Positions 16,342 to 24,134 of a stretch of 64,000 nucleotides of DNA are shown piece by piece. The stretch is from contig CAVVFX010000021.1 in the NCBI GenBank assembly GCA_963747535.1, forward strand, positions 1 to 64,000, in the 5' to 3' direction. The position numbers were made by a program, and so were the translations under genes. Positions within the stretch are counted from its first letter, which is position 1; every line of letters begins with the position of its first letter. Source of the stretch: CAVVFX01 sp963747535 (GTDB lineage: Bacteria > Acidobacteriota > Terriglobia > Bryobacterales > Bryobacteraceae). The notes beneath the pieces are model-generated. The model worked only from the letters and a program-made list of their open reading frames with translations, was not told the DNA's origin and searched no databases.

Positions 16342-16758
16342 TCAAAGACCGAAGACCCTATCCCATTCCTCCTTTTGTCTTTCGAACCGTTCCGCCGGTT
16401 CGCCGCAATGTTGGCAAATGCTGTACACGACGACCCATCCGGGTATTGCCCGAGTGGCTACCTGAAAGGCATGTTGTAAATTGTGACGCAGAATAGTCTC
16501 TGTATCATCGCCCAGTTCCTTATAATGTTGGGCTTTCCCATATCTTTGGAATTGCTCCGGGTCCTCTAACGTGCACCTTATTTCGATGAAAAATGTGTCT
16601 GGTTTTGCTTTTCCACTTATCTTTTTATTTTTCTATGTTCCAACGTCTACTGTCCCGAACCTATGGCAGCCATGGCAGCTGTGCACTGTTGAGCTAACTG
16701 CAGTGATCTTCAGGCCCGATAACTCTTTGGCGACAGCATCAACACCTGTATCAGTGAG
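16342..16758 (-). pseudogene. Broken gene for a small Cys-rich protein
   Basis: One leftward frame from 16758 to the stop at 16342 reads like protein throughout: VDAVAKELSGLK, CHGCHRFGTVDVG, PDTFFIEIRCTLEDPEQFQ, GWVVVYSICQHCGEPAERF. It is interrupted by one TAG at 16633-16635 and has no ATG, GTG or TTG near its 5' end. Two Cys pairs (CHGC, CQHC) suggest a zinc-binding protein. It is probably a decayed gene of the element; amber readthrough or a lost start cannot be told apart here. The 298 bp before the Prim-Pol start (16044-16341) hold no supported gene. Confidence 0.55.
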
Positions 16759-16863
16759 TCACTAAGATCGTCGGCCCTCTCGGGGACACAGCCATCGAGT
16801 GCCATGTAATATAGCAGAGTTCTGGCATGCGACCACCGGAGGTGGCTCACAGCCAACGCGTCC

Positions 16864-17055
16864 CTACCGTCGCTGCCGCTCGGGTCCGCTGGCATTCAGA
16901 GCTAACTTCCGAGCTGCCCGGCGGATGATGTTCCCGACGTGCGCCCGGCTGACGCCGACGCGTTCGGCGATGGCCCCACGGTCCATTTCCGGATATCTGT
17001 TGATCAATTCCAGAATTCTCTCGTTCGTGGTGCGCGGTTCTTTGCACCTGATCAT
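16864..17055 (-). CDS. Small helix-turn-helix protein
   Basis: The start at 17055 is chosen because GGAGG lies seven bases upstream. The 63-residue product carries a resolvase/Mar-type HTH: ERILELINRYPEMDRGAIAE followed by RVGVSRAHVGNIIRRAA. The same pattern, I-L-E-L...AIAERVGV...V-G-x-I-I/R-R, occurs at the N-terminus of the ParB-like protein at 18882-19964, so the two are related by duplication. It may bind the same DNA sites and act as a regulator or competitor. Confidence 0.75.
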   Translation of the reverse strand: MIRCKEPRTTNERILELINRYPEMDRGAIAERVGVSRAHVGNIIRRAARKLALNASGPERQRR

Positions 17056-17294
17056 TTCATCACCTCCATCGCCAATACTCTGCCTGGGAGTTACGCTCAC
17101 AATTTCTCCCGTGCTGCCTCTTCAGGGAGCCACTGCTTTATGGTTTCGGTCTCTTTGGGTAACAGTCGAGATTGCACTCAGCCTGCTTCAGATATCTGAG
17201 TAGCCTTAGTGGCCGCCAGGAAAGTCTAATTGACAACAATTCCTCTGGCATAACCCCGAGTGTTTGCCCGGTCAACCAAGGCGGTCGACGAGAC

Positions 17295-18314
17295 CTAGTT
17301 CTGCCCCATGGTGGTCCTCAGCCAGGCGAGCGCCAACTTAAGATGATCGCGAGCTATCGCCTGAGTTCTACCCGTGACTGCACCAATTAACGAAGTCAGC
17401 GAACGCACGTAGTACTGCATAACATAAAGACGTGCTCGCTCTTCACTGACGCCATCAGGCGATGATCCTAACGGGCTTGGTCCAACGACCAATTGCGCAC
17501 AGCTGTCAATCACCCCGGCGTGGAAGAGCGCATAGCCCGATATGATCAGAACAGCATCTTCATCGAAGCGGACATCTACGCCATTTTCCCGGGCTCGCTG
17601 CAACAGCAGATATGCCCTGCGCCATCCAACCTTGACATTGAGGGTATCGCCGTCGGGGGGCAGGAATCCACCTCGGACGATAATGTCGTGTCCAGGCGTT
17701 TGCGGGCTGTGGAAACTGAGCCCTAAGTCTTTTCTCGCGGGGTCTCCCGAATTGAAACCAAGCCGGAGGGGTGAAATGGTATCCGACCATTGGACACCGT
17801 GTCGATGTGCGGGTGGACCAATAGTTTCGTATATGGTGAGTTCCTTCAGCAGTTTCGCAGTGTCAATGTTGTTGAAGACATGCTGCAGAACTTGTAGATA
17901 GGCATGGCGATTGTTACCGATGGATCCGAGGATGGAAGCGTGGCAATGCGAGCAGTCGGCCAGGCCAACTGAATGGGGTTTGCGTTGCGTATCTATCCCG
18001 ATATATTGGGTCGTGACTCCGCGGGACGCGGCAATGTCCCTTATCCGGGCCAGGACAGGTATCGCTGGTGGCGGTTCCGTGGGTGCCGGCGCAGACGGCG
18101 ACCCGAATGTCCACCCCTGAGTAATGTGGCCAGGACCGAGTTCGCATGTGCAGCCAATCTCCTGCTTGAACCACGCCAGATGTCTCGCAACTTCGGCATC
18201 CGGGAGCGCAGAAGGACCAAGCCCACTGTCCTCAATCAGCTTAGCTAACTCACTCAGTTCTTCGGCCGGGCCCGAAAAGATAATACTATTGTGAAAACGG
18301 TTGGATCGTTTCAT
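17295..18314 (-). CDS. Hypothetical protein of the element
   Basis: The 339-residue protein has no domain that I recognise. A proline-rich linker (SAPAPTEPPPAIP, about 73-85) separates an N-terminal ~70-residue part from the rest. A CSHCH motif (about 120) and the C-terminal helical segment VMQYYVRSLTSLIGAVTGRT are the most distinctive parts. It follows the ParB-like gene in the leftward series. An AT-rich stretch (ATATATATTGTTCCATAATT) lies just upstream of the ATG and may hold a promoter. Confidence 0.6.
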   Translation of the reverse strand: MKRSNRFHNSIIFSGPAEELSELAKLIEDSGLGPSALPDAEVARHLAWFKQEIGCTCELGPGHITQGWTFGSPSAPAPTEPPPAIPVLARIRDIAASRGVTTQYIGIDTQRKPHSVGLADCSHCHASILGSIGNNRHAYLQVLQHVFNNIDTAKLLKELTIYETIGPPAHRHGVQWSDTISPLRLGFNSGDPARKDLGLSFHSPQTPGHDIIVRGGFLPPDGDTLNVKVGWRRAYLLLQRARENGVDVRFDEDAVLIISGYALFHAGVIDSCAQLVVGPSPLGSSPDGVSEERARLYVMQYYVRSLTSLIGAVTGRTQAIARDHLKLALAWLRTTMGQN

Positions 18315-18435
18315 ATATATTGTTCCATAATTCTGTTATTAATTTAGTTCTCCATCTTGACTGGCTTCTTTTTCGACTTCATTAACACGGCTCCCGAAAT
18401 CAACTCCGCGATCTTCAGCCGGGTGGCAACCAATC

Positions 18436-18639
18436 TCATCCACCGTGGATCAGGTTTTCAGATAACTCGAAAGCATCCATCCAACCGTTAGTCTTTCGCT
18501 GCTGCATTTCCTTGTAAGTTGGCCGGCTAGTGAATTCGCCAGCAAGCCGGAACAGGCCGGCGAGCAGATCAGCGCTCGGACGGCATGTCGTCCCCTTTAG
18601 CCCTTCCGCGAATTCCGCTGCCTCCAATTCCGCGATCAA
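18436..18639 (-). CDS. Small hypothetical protein
   Basis: A 67-codon frame from a TTG at 18639 gives an acidic, helical product (IAELEAAEFAEGLKG, LLAGLFRLAGEF, PTYKEMQQRKTNGWMDAFEL). The amino-acid composition is protein-like and orientation fits the leftward series. There is no known domain and the start is weak, with no clear ribosome-binding site. The 240 bp before it (18640-18881) appear empty. Confidence 0.35.
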   Translation of the reverse strand: MIAELEAAEFAEGLKGTTCRPSADLLAGLFRLAGEFTSRPTYKEMQQRKTNGWMDAFELSENLIHGG

Positions 18640-18881
18640 TGCAGCGACACGGACGGATTACCGATGACGGCTCAACACCAGTACCGAAGCGCCGAACCCG
18701 TGGATACCTTCACACTTTAAGGACTGAATTACTTCTGGCGTAAACCTCTCCCTTCTTCGTGTGGGTATTTCATAAGGTTCTTTTCTTTCGTGCTAACTGC
18801 TAAGTAATCGACACCATTTGACTCCCGTTGCCGGCGTTGGGATGGAGTTTACCGCCGAGAACGATTTGAATACGTGGGCCG

Positions 18882-19964
18882 TCAGGCAGTTTTGTCTGCC
18901 GTTGATACCCGGTCCCGGTAAGCGTTAACGTATTCGGTCAATTGTTTGAGGCACTGCGACAGGAACTCCATCTTTTCGCCGTCTGGGCAAAGAGCCAAAC
19001 GTCTATTCACGAGGCGAATCACGCTTTGAACATTCCGGTCTACATCGAAAACACGAGGTTTAGTCAGTTCGCCCCGTTGAGTTGCCTCTCTGACGACTTT
19101 GGCCGCCTGCTTCAGTGTGATTTCTTTAGTGCTCACCTGCCTCAGTAGCTCAGGGTCGGCCTTCTGGACGTTCAGGGCCTGTTGCACTTTGTGCTCCGAC
19201 ATGTGAAGCTGCTGCGCAATCTGCGTGCGAACGGCAGGCGCACGTTGCGGCTTGACGTCGGTGGCTGGAGTAGCTTGTGATGAATTCGCCACAAGCTGCT
19301 CGCTGCCGTTGTTTTTGCCTTGCCGAGCCTCGGCAGCCTGCTGCGCTCTCGCCTTTCCCGCGTCCACCTGACGATGCTTCGCCGCTTCTTTTTCCTTCCA
19401 GCCGTTGTAGATGACCTGCACCGCCAGACGCTGCTCGTCAGTCAGGTGCCGCCGCTCGACGTTGATCGACCAGATCCACTCGTCGATAGTTTGCTTGCCC
19501 TTATAAATCTCGCGCCACTCACGGAACTCAGGCTTAAAGCTACTGCGCGTCCTGCTAATGTTCTGGCACGCGTTCGCCCGGTTTCGTCCATCAGCCAATT
19601 GCCCTTCGTGGATGATGATCGGATTGATCAAACCGTGCTCTTCAATGTCGGCCGCCAAGTCCGAGAAATCCGCCATGTCCATCAACGGGAACATGGCACA
19701 CACCGGGTGCACCGGCAGACCGTAGTAATCCTTGTCGTTGTCGAGCTCGATCACGGCTGTATCTCCCCTCCCTGCTACCAACTCCTCCGGAATACTTCTG
19801 CCGCTCCGTGATAATTCCGCGGGTGACTTCGCTACTCGTATCACTCGCCCCACTGTCGCCGTGGTGACGCCGACCCGCTCTGCAATAGCCTTGCGGCTGA
19901 TGCCGAGGCGCGCCAGTTCGAGGATCCTTTGGCTGTTCGCGCGTCCGCTTTTGTGATCCTGCAT
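18882..19964 (-). CDS. HTH-ParB fusion protein
   Basis: The 360-residue protein fuses an N-terminal HTH (SQRILELARLGISRKAIAER then VGVTTATVGRVIRVA, about 11-46) to a ParB/sulfiredoxin-like domain. The latter shows DFSDLAADIEEHGLINPIII, then GQLADGRNRANAC, where the GRNR motif matches ParB. A long Q/A/K-rich linker and a second HTH-like segment (QIAQQLHMSEHKVQQALNV) follow. Roles can be partitioning, replication control or transcriptional regulation; the R-rich CTP/DNA motif of true ParB is replaced by GRNR, as in phage ParB-like proteins. It is the first gene of the leftward block, directly opposite the Xre repressor. Confidence 0.85.
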   Translation of the reverse strand: MQDHKSGRANSQRILELARLGISRKAIAERVGVTTATVGRVIRVAKSPAELSRSGRSIPEELVAGRGDTAVIELDNDKDYYGLPVHPVCAMFPLMDMADFSDLAADIEEHGLINPIIIHEGQLADGRNRANACQNISRTRSSFKPEFREWREIYKGKQTIDEWIWSINVERRHLTDEQRLAVQVIYNGWKEKEAAKHRQVDAGKARAQQAAEARQGKNNGSEQLVANSSQATPATDVKPQRAPAVRTQIAQQLHMSEHKVQQALNVQKADPELLRQVSTKEITLKQAAKVVREATQRGELTKPRVFDVDRNVQSVIRLVNRRLALCPDGEKMEFLSQCLKQLTEYVNAYRDRVSTADKTA

Positions 19965-20257
19965 ATTACGATTCAGTTCTGCATAGGAAAATGCTTCGAC
20001 CGGCCTTTTCGGCGAGTGAATGACTCGCCAGAGTTAGACGGCTTAAACAGACTGTCCCTCCGATACCCACGGATTCGCCAGATCGGCAAAGTCTCTCTTT
20101 GATGTGCTTCTCTCCTCGAGGCCCCAGACCCGTTCGAGAAGATCAGGGGCCAAGGCGTTTGTCGAGTTATACATGGCCTTTCAACAAGACTAAGACCCAA
20201 TGATGAACTTCGTCAAGCGGCTTCTAGATTCGACATAATTGTATTCGGTTAGTTTCG

Positions 20258-20352
20258 TTACTTAACTAAAGTAAGTATATTATTATCAGTTGATTGGGAT
20301 GCGCCATTGCAGTTGGAGCATTCATGATGTATACTGGCAGATGTTTAGTTAA
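20258..20352. promoter_or_regulatory. Operator-like dyads between the ParB and Xre genes
   Basis: The 330-bp divergent region (19965-20293) carries TTACTT-AACTA-AAGTAA (20258-20274, 6-bp arms). The sequence TTAACTAAA inside it is repeated inverted as TTTAGTTAA at 20344-20352, just before the Xre gene. The surroundings are AT-rich, unlike the rest of the element. The arrangement fits sites for the Xre-type repressor controlling both directions. A short leftward frame at 19973-20200 is not supported. Confidence 0.5.
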
Positions 20353-20392
20353 TACCCAATTGAGGAGGCTTACAATTACTAGAAAACAAACA

Positions 20393-21001
20393 ATGACAGC
20401 GGTCAAGCAGTTACGCGATGCTCTTGGCTTGACTCAGACTGAGTTCGCGCAGAAACTGGGCCGTGGATTGTCAACCGTGCAGCGATGGGAGAGAGACGTT
20501 CCGCCGAGAGATGAAGCGTTACTTCCACTGGTATATCTTGCTCATAGCAGCGGTCACGAAGAGATCGCCAGGTCGTTGCGGAGCATGTTAAGCACAGAGT
20601 TAGGGTTACAAGTGATCACAGCCGAAACGCCGATCTCCAAAACCTACACCCCGGTCGCAGTTCCGATTGCAGAGATCGAACTACTGGACGGTATCTTTCA
20701 ACGCGCAACGCAGGACGAGATTCCCGAGTATAAGGAAATTCTGACTCGCTGGTATGGGATCACTCGGAGGATCCGCCTAGAGACAACTCGGTCGCGTGAA
20801 AAAGAGATGGAGGCGCTGAAAGCACGTCTTCGGGACATCAAGGCAATCATTGTCGCAGGTAAACCAGATGACTTCATCGTGACACTGATTATCGATTCAT
20901 TAGATGAGAGCCGAGAATCGGATAAGTGGAGGCTACCTCGTTTGATAAGCGGAACTCCTGCTCAAGACGGTGGAGTAAATGAACCTATGGAAAACAGATG
21001 A
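20393..21001 (+). CDS. Xre-family (Cro/C1-type) transcriptional regulator
   Basis: The 202-residue form from the ATG at 20393 has an N-terminal HTH: VKQLRDALGLTQTEFAQKLG followed by STVQRWERDVPP (about 4-36), the classical Xre pattern. The C-terminal part is helical (EKEMEALKARLRDIKAIIV) and may mediate dimerisation. The gene lies alone, divergent to the replication block, as expected for the element's repressor. A strong GAGGAGG (20362-20368) is 24 bases before this ATG but only six before an in-frame ATT at 20375. An ATT start, rare but known for infC, or an upstream TTG at 20294 are therefore alternatives. Confidence 0.82.
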   Translation: MTAVKQLRDALGLTQTEFAQKLGRGLSTVQRWERDVPPRDEALLPLVYLAHSSGHEEIARSLRSMLSTELGLQVITAETPISKTYTPVAVPIAEIELLDGIFQRATQDEIPEYKEILTRWYGITRRIRLETTRSREKEMEALKARLRDIKAIIVAGKPDDFIVTLIIDSLDESRESDKWRLPRLISGTPAQDGGVNEPMENR

Positions 21002-21254
21002 ATGGTTACGTCCTTCGAGCAGAAACTACCGTCCACACGGTTACGTCGGGTTCACGCGCTCGACCTCGGCCGCGATGACGACGAAGGGCGTCAGCCGATA
21101 CGAGAGCAATACTCCTTGGTCGTCGTTGCCATTCACGTGGCTTAGTTGCTCGCTGCCTCGCTTAGTTGGCGATACACCGAATCGGGGAGATCCGGGGCGG
21201 TCAGGAAAATGATCGGGACGGGTGGCAGGAAATACCAGAGAGAGCAGGTCAAAA

Positions 21255-21536
21255 ATGATCGAAAGAAGACTGGATGATAGCGAACTCGAAAGGCTTGCGG
21301 ATCGCTTGGCCGGTAGACTAACAGGCCAGCAACCCAGGTACTTTACTCTGAAAGAAGCAGGCGATTATTGCGGTGGACGATCCGCCGAAGCGATGCGGGC
21401 GATGGCGCGGCGCGGTCGTATCAGGGTCATCAAGCTGGGCAAGCGCCTGTTTATGGATCGGCTGGACATTGACGCGGTAATGGAGTCGATGAAACTGGAG
21501 ATCCCGCCGGATGATACCTCATCAGGCGCGCTTTAG
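21255..21536 (+). CDS. Excisionase-like helix-turn-helix protein
   Basis: The 93-residue product from the ATG at 21255 carries YFTLKEAGDYCGGRSAEAMR followed by AMARRGRIRVIKLGKRLFMD, the HTH_17/excisionase layout with a wing. A charged helix (IERRLDDSELERLADRLAGR) precedes it. AGG lies about seven bases before the ATG; a GTG at 21222 gives an 11-residue extension. Its 3' end overlaps the convergent integrase gene by 15 bp. The pairing with that integrase suggests an integrase/excisionase set. Confidence 0.75.
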   Translation: MIERRLDDSELERLADRLAGRLTGQQPRYFTLKEAGDYCGGRSAEAMRAMARRGRIRVIKLGKRLFMDRLDIDAVMESMKLEIPPDDTSSGAL

Positions 21537-22712
21537 CTTGACCACGTTCGGGTCGCCACCTCTCGGTTTGACGAACTCGTCCAACTCGCGCCCCATTTTG
21601 GCGATCTCGTTTGCGCCGCCGATGTTGTAGCGCAGGTAGACGCCATTGGTTTGGTGACCACTCATCAACATCACCAGCTTGGGGCTGATGCCGGCTTCCT
21701 GATCTGCAAATTTGATGGCAGAGCGACGCAGGTCATGGAAGAGTAAATTAGGGAAACCAGCCTTCGCACAGGCTTCGTCCCAAGCCCAGCCGAAATCTTT
21801 GAGTCGCTGACCAGGGATTGCACGCTGGTGGTAGCCCTTGTGCCAGAAAAATACCCATGGACACTCCGGAAAATCGCGGTCGCGGATCTGCTTTTGTCGT
21901 TCGAGGTACTCCAGCATGTCGCCCCAGATTGGAATCCACCGCCCTTTCGTGTTCTTAGTGGTCTTGGGCCGCAACTCGATGATGTTCTGTTCCCAGTTGA
22001 CCTGCCGCCACTGGATCAGTTTCAGTTCGCCGGAGCGAGCGCCGGTATGAAAAGCAAACACGAAGATTGCCTGCAGGCTGGGAACCAGTGCCGGCAAAAG
22101 CTTACGATAATCGGCGCGCTCGATAAAGCCTTCGCGGACCCGGTCCTTTTCACTGGGCAGCCGCATGTACGGGATGCGGTTGACGCGCGGCGGAGTGACG
22201 ATGGTCTCGCGGCGCAGGGCGGCCTTCAGGTAACCGAGTTCACGGTTAACGGTCGAGTCTTCTACTTCGGAGTCTGCGACGCGGTCGTCGCGGTACTGGT
22301 CCGTATCGGCGGTGGTCAATTTGTCGGCGATGATTGTGCCAAAGGCGCTGCGCAGGTGTTTGATCGCAGTACGGAGCGACTTCCAGGAGCGTGGCCTTTC
22401 CTTCTCGCAGTATCTGGCATAGTTGTCGAGCACTTCGCCCACGGTGGCAGGCATCGGTGCAAGAGCTGCTTCACGAGCGCGCGGGCTTCCGGCAGCAATC
22501 AACGCTTTGGTCTTGATTGCGACAGCCTCGGCGTAGACGCTGGTCTCGCAACTCTTCTCGATACGCTTGCCGCCAGGAACGGGATTCGGGATGGAGTACC
22601 ACCAGAAGGGTCCGCGCAGCTTCAACGAACCTTCCCCTTTACGGGCCCGCCCTATGCGCTTTTGGGCCTTTGGCAGCCGGGCACTTCTGGTTTTCGGGCA
22701 GTGGATTTTCAT
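21522..22712 (-). CDS. Tyrosine recombinase/integrase (copy 3, right end)
   Basis: The frame opens at 22757; the start at 22712 (MKIHCPKTRS, 396 residues) is preferred because the extension is not domain-like. Numbered from 22757, the catalytic set is R241 in HTGARSGELKL, H341-x-x-R344 in LFHDLRRSAI, H368 in MSGHQTNGVY and nucleophile Y377 in RYNIG. It has the arm-binding-like N-terminus (GPFWWYSIPNPVPGGKRIEK), core-binding domain and catalytic domain of phage integrases. Its 5' end sits 17-62 bp from the coat gene, marking the right boundary of the island. Confidence 0.93.
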   Translation of the reverse strand: MKIHCPKTRSARLPKAQKRIGRARKGEGSLKLRGPFWWYSIPNPVPGGKRIEKSCETSVYAEAVAIKTKALIAAGSPRAREAALAPMPATVGEVLDNYARYCEKERPRSWKSLRTAIKHLRSAFGTIIADKLTTADTDQYRDDRVADSEVEDSTVNRELGYLKAALRRETIVTPPRVNRIPYMRLPSEKDRVREGFIERADYRKLLPALVPSLQAIFVFAFHTGARSGELKLIQWRQVNWEQNIIELRPKTTKNTKGRWIPIWGDMLEYLERQKQIRDRDFPECPWVFFWHKGYHQRAIPGQRLKDFGWAWDEACAKAGFPNLLFHDLRRSAIKFADQEAGISPKLVMLMSGHQTNGVYLRYNIGGANEIAKMGRELDEFVKPRGGDPNVVKLKRA

Positions 22713-22728
22713 CAGTTTCAGTCTACCA

Positions 22729-22805
22729 TAGTGGACAATAGTGGCCAATAATTCCATGTAAGTGTAAGACTCTAATGCTTAAGCCATTTGCTAATATAGC
22801 AAATG
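22729..22805. other. Candidate attachment region at the island/phage boundary
   Basis: Two tandem decamers, TAGTGGACAA and TAGTGGCCAA (22729-22748), lie just before the integrase 3 start. A perfect dyad with 9-bp arms, CATTTGCTA and TAGCAAATG around ATA (22785-22805), lies at codons 4-10 of the coat gene. The stretch is AT-rich within GC-rich surroundings. Dyads of this size are typical for tyrosine-recombinase core sites. No matching partner was found by eye near 6.2-6.4 kb. Confidence 0.4.
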
Positions 22806-23683
22806 CCATTGTGAAACTGGTAGCGGCCGATGCGCTACCCGCCTTGGTCGGGAACCTGGTCATGGGTAACCTGGTCAATCGCGACTACGAGCCCACGCTT
22901 GCACAAGCGGGTGATACGGTCAACGTGCCGATCCCGCCGACGCTGGTGGCCAACAACATTGCCGAGGGCGGAACGGTCCAAACGCAAAATCCGAACCTCG
23001 GCAACGCACAGATCATATTGAACACTCATTGCGAGGCGACGTTCCAGATCCCGGACGTCACAAAGGTTCTCGCAGTGCCGGACCTGCTGCAGGTCTATAT
23101 GCGGCCGGCCGTGGTCGCTCTCGCGGAAAGAATTGAAAGTGATCTGTTGGGGCTCTATGCTGGATTTTCGGCTAACACACCTGTCGGAACGGCCGGTTCC
23201 CCGATCACCGAAGCCACGGTCGATGCGGCTGAAACGTCGCTTTTCGCCGCCAAACTGCCGGCCCGTGAGCCGAAGTACCTCATAGTCGACGCGGGAACTT
23301 ACTCGAATCTCCGTCAGATTCCTCGTTTTAGCGAGTTTCAAACTGCGGGTGAGGCTGGTTTACGCACACTGGTGGACGGAACGATTGGAAAGATCAAAGA
23401 CTTCTTTGTCTTTCGCTCCCAGTTTATATCTTCAACGGGTAGTTCACCTTTGAACATGCATAACCTGGCTTTCGCCAAGGACGCAATCGGGTTGGTCGTT
23501 CGCCGGTTGCCCCAGCCTTTACCGGGCACGGGCGCCATTGCTGAATACGCCGAGCTCGGCAACTTCGGAATGCGGGTGACGATGAGTTACCAACCCAATA
23601 CTCTGGCACAACAGTTCACCGTGGACGTTCTGTACGGCTGCGGCATCCTGCGCAACAACTTCGCGGTGCAGGTCAACTGTTAG
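22775..23683 (+). CDS. P22-type major coat protein
   Basis: The 302-residue protein follows the P22 coat (gp5) pattern: a helical N-terminus (VKLVAADALPALVGNLVMGN then LVNRDYE), then AGDTVNVPIPPT, a central FQIPDVTKVLAVPDLLQVYM segment and a C-terminal VTMSYQPNTLAQQFTVDVLY strand leading to RNNFAVQVNC. It would assemble the HK97-fold shell. Length is shorter than P22 gp5 (430) but usual for this superfamily in siphophages, which lack the large insertion domain. The first codons overlap a 9-bp palindrome. No scaffold or protease gene precedes it in the window. Confidence 0.8.
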   Translation: MLKPFANIANAIVKLVAADALPALVGNLVMGNLVNRDYEPTLAQAGDTVNVPIPPTLVANNIAEGGTVQTQNPNLGNAQIILNTHCEATFQIPDVTKVLAVPDLLQVYMRPAVVALAERIESDLLGLYAGFSANTPVGTAGSPITEATVDAAETSLFAAKLPAREPKYLIVDAGTYSNLRQIPRFSEFQTAGEAGLRTLVDGTIGKIKDFFVFRSQFISSTGSSPLNMHNLAFAKDAIGLVVRRLPQPLPGTGAIAEYAELGNFGMRVTMSYQPNTLAQQFTVDVLYGCGILRNNFAVQVNC

Positions 23684-23744
23684 TAGCGCCGGACTAAGGC
23701 CGAGGCTACACGCCGAGGTCATCGGTCCGTTGCTTTAGTGAGTT

Positions 23745-23774
23745 GCTGTGGCGGACCGACAGATCCGCCACAGC
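23745..23774 (+). terminator. Strong hairpin after the coat gene
   Basis: Arms GCTGTGGCGGA and TCCGCCACAGC pair perfectly over 11 bp with an 8-nt loop. No T-run follows. It may stabilise the coat mRNA or attenuate reading into the downstream tail genes, a common position for such stems in phage operons. Confidence 0.5.
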
Positions 23775-23800
23775 GGACTTGCAACCCCAAGGATAAAACA

Positions 23801-24124
23801 ATGGATTTACGAGCGTATTACCAAAAGGTACGTGAAACCGAAAGCGCTATGACTTCGCCGTATGCCGTGGTGGTTAGTCTGGCCACGCCGGATGGCGGCA
23901 AGGCCGGTGTAGTTACCGAAGTTCCGACTCCCATCGGGGCCAGGATGGTCGTGGAAGGTGCAGCGCGGCAAGCGACGGAGACAGAGGTTCGCAATTTTCG
24001 GGAGCAACAAACTGCTGCCAAGCAGGCAGCGGATGACGCCGTCACCGCGAGCAAAGTACAGGTGGTCGTCGTTCCGGCGAGCGCGCCGTTAAAACCCACG
24101 GTACGCAGCGGACAAGGGCAGTAG
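23801..24124 (+). CDS. Small phage structural protein, unknown role
   Basis: The 107-residue product begins at the ATG at 23801, with AAGGA seven bases upstream. It has a helical start (MDLRAYYQKVRETESAM), a beta segment (SPYAVVVSLATPDGGKAGVV) and a long alanine-rich helix (ATETEVRNFREQQTAAKQAA). The position just after the coat gene fits a decoration or head-completion protein. I recognise no family. Confidence 0.6.
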   Translation: MDLRAYYQKVRETESAMTSPYAVVVSLATPDGGKAGVVTEVPTPIGARMVVEGAARQATETEVRNFREQQTAAKQAADDAVTASKVQVVVVPASAPLKPTVRSGQGQ

Positions 24125-24134
24125 GAAGATCTTC

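Larger units (their letters stand above)
6432..22757. mobile_element. Integrated element with its own replication module and three tyrosine recombinases
   Basis: The block is bounded by two leftward tyrosine recombinases and holds a third one. It also has excisionase-like proteins, an Xre repressor facing a leftward replication operon (HTH-ParB, Prim-Pol, CHC2/TOPRIM primase, RepA-type ATPase) and an iteron-like cluster. There are no conjugation genes and no metabolic cargo. The content fits a phage-like or satellite-like element or an integrated plasmid. Exact ends are not proven: I found no long direct repeat pairing the two flanks by eye. The right end abuts the phage coat gene at 22775. 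Confidence 0.7.

Noticed and set aside
19973..20200. Leftward 75-codon gene upstream of the ParB-like gene
   Set aside because: It fills the divergent promoter region and has shadow-like composition.
20979..21212. Rightward 77-codon gene after the Xre gene
   Set aside because: Overlaps the Xre end and has an unstructured, arginine/serine-rich product without a motif.
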